A stretch of 17,278 nt of DNA from Bordetella parapertussis (GTDB taxonomy: Bacteria > Pseudomonadota > Gammaproteobacteria > Burkholderiales > Burkholderiaceae), in NCBI GenBank assembly GCA_945901665.1, contig CAMDLJ010000013.1, positions 1 to 17,278 on the forward strand, in the 5' to 3' direction. A program made the position numbers and the translations under genes. Of the stretch, positions 16,979-17,278 are shown one piece after another. Under the pieces are notes generated by a model. It ran no database searches and was not told the DNA's origin. It saw nothing but the letters and a program-made list of their open reading frames with translations. Position 1 is the stretch's first letter. Each line of letters begins with the position of its first letter.

Positions 16979-17278
16979 GTTTAATTGCCACATATTTGAT
17001 TTTTTTGGCGCGATTTATGGCAATAGCAATTCAAAACCCTCAGCCTATTAATTAAGCTTTCTTATAAAAACTGCAAATTTTTTATTTTGAAGTGAGTTCT
17101 AAGTCAAGGCTAGGGATTTATTTAGATTAAGCTAAATGTGGCACCATTACAGGGAAGTTTAGTGGTGTGTTTTTGGAATGATTTCTTTTTCCAATTAACA
17201 TTTAGTTGCTTGGCCTCGGTCACAGGTGCGAGGGCTTGTCGGTAGCTTTTCTAATTCCATTTGGCCTCACTAACCGCC
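16979..17278. other. AT-rich region without a recognisable gene
   Basis: These 300 bases are clearly richer in A and T than the rest of the window. I find no ORF of useful length with a ribosome binding site on either strand. Visible inverted repeats are ATTGCCA/TGGCAAT (16984-16990 with 17018-17024, with a seven-base T run in the loop), ATTTAG/CTAAAT (17120-17125 with 17132-17137), and TTGGAA/TTCCAA (17173-17178 with 17189-17194). TTGGCCTC occurs twice, at 17210-17217 and 17261-17268. On the minus strand a weak promoter-like TTGACT, 17 bases, TAAAAA lies at about 17072-17110. No copy of the tRNA 3' end is present. It may be a tRNA terminator region or the edge of an inserted element. Confidence 0.5.

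Noticed and set aside
16840..17055. + strand open frame running through tRNA-Phe
   Set aside because: It reads across a complete tRNA gene, and no protein family is recognisable.
17132..17170. TGGCAC-containing sequence as a sigma-54 promoter
   Set aside because: TGGCAC at about 17139 is not followed at the required spacing by TTGC, so the -12 element is missing.

Overview
The window is an ordinary-looking stretch of a betaproteobacterial chromosome. It is most likely from the order Burkholderiales, probably the family Comamonadaceae. I judge this from the protein sequences (RpoB of 1370 and RpoC of 1415 residues, with beta-type variants around the rifampicin pocket), the TTG start of rplJ, the frequent TTG leucine codons, and the downstream gene order LemA-like / rsmB / DUF4390 / NtrY-like kinase / response regulator / tRNA-Phe. 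The genus cannot be fixed by eye.

Bases 1-10617 hold the 3' part of the ribosomal protein and RNA polymerase cluster: rplA, rplJ, rplL, rpoB and rpoC, all on the + strand. The regulatory spacers are preserved. An L10 leader RNA lies ahead of rplJ, a set of overlapping hairpins lies between rplL and rpoB where partial termination or processing would be expected, a compact hairpin lies between rpoB and rpoC, and a strong intrinsic terminator follows rpoC.

Bases 10631-16091 hold a tightly packed + strand operon. It encodes a divergent LemA-family membrane protein, the 16S rRNA m5C967 methyltransferase RsmB, a secreted DUF4390 protein, an NtrY-like sensor histidine kinase, and a short response regulator. 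The regulator has a receiver domain and a Fis-type helix-turn-helix but lacks the AAA+ sigma-54 activation domain of true NtrX. Two 4-base overlaps (GTGA and ATGA) point to translational coupling. The operon begins 13 bases after the rpoC terminator, so how it is expressed is an open question.

Bases 16124-16751 hold a convergent minus-strand gene for a MASE1-like integral membrane protein with no output domain. A near-consensus sigma-70 promoter sits so close to its ATG that the mRNA is probably leaderless. tRNA-Phe (GAA) follows at 16903-16978, with its own extended -10 promoter and an unusual C-A mismatch in the acceptor stem. The last 300 bases are AT-rich and have no recognisable gene; they could be the edge of an element inserted at the tRNA gene.

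I saw no CRISPR array, insertion sequence, toxin-antitoxin pair or defence system. The most interesting candidates are the DUF4390 / NtrY-like / truncated-NtrX module, the leaderless MASE1-like gene, and the rplL-rpoB RNA structures.
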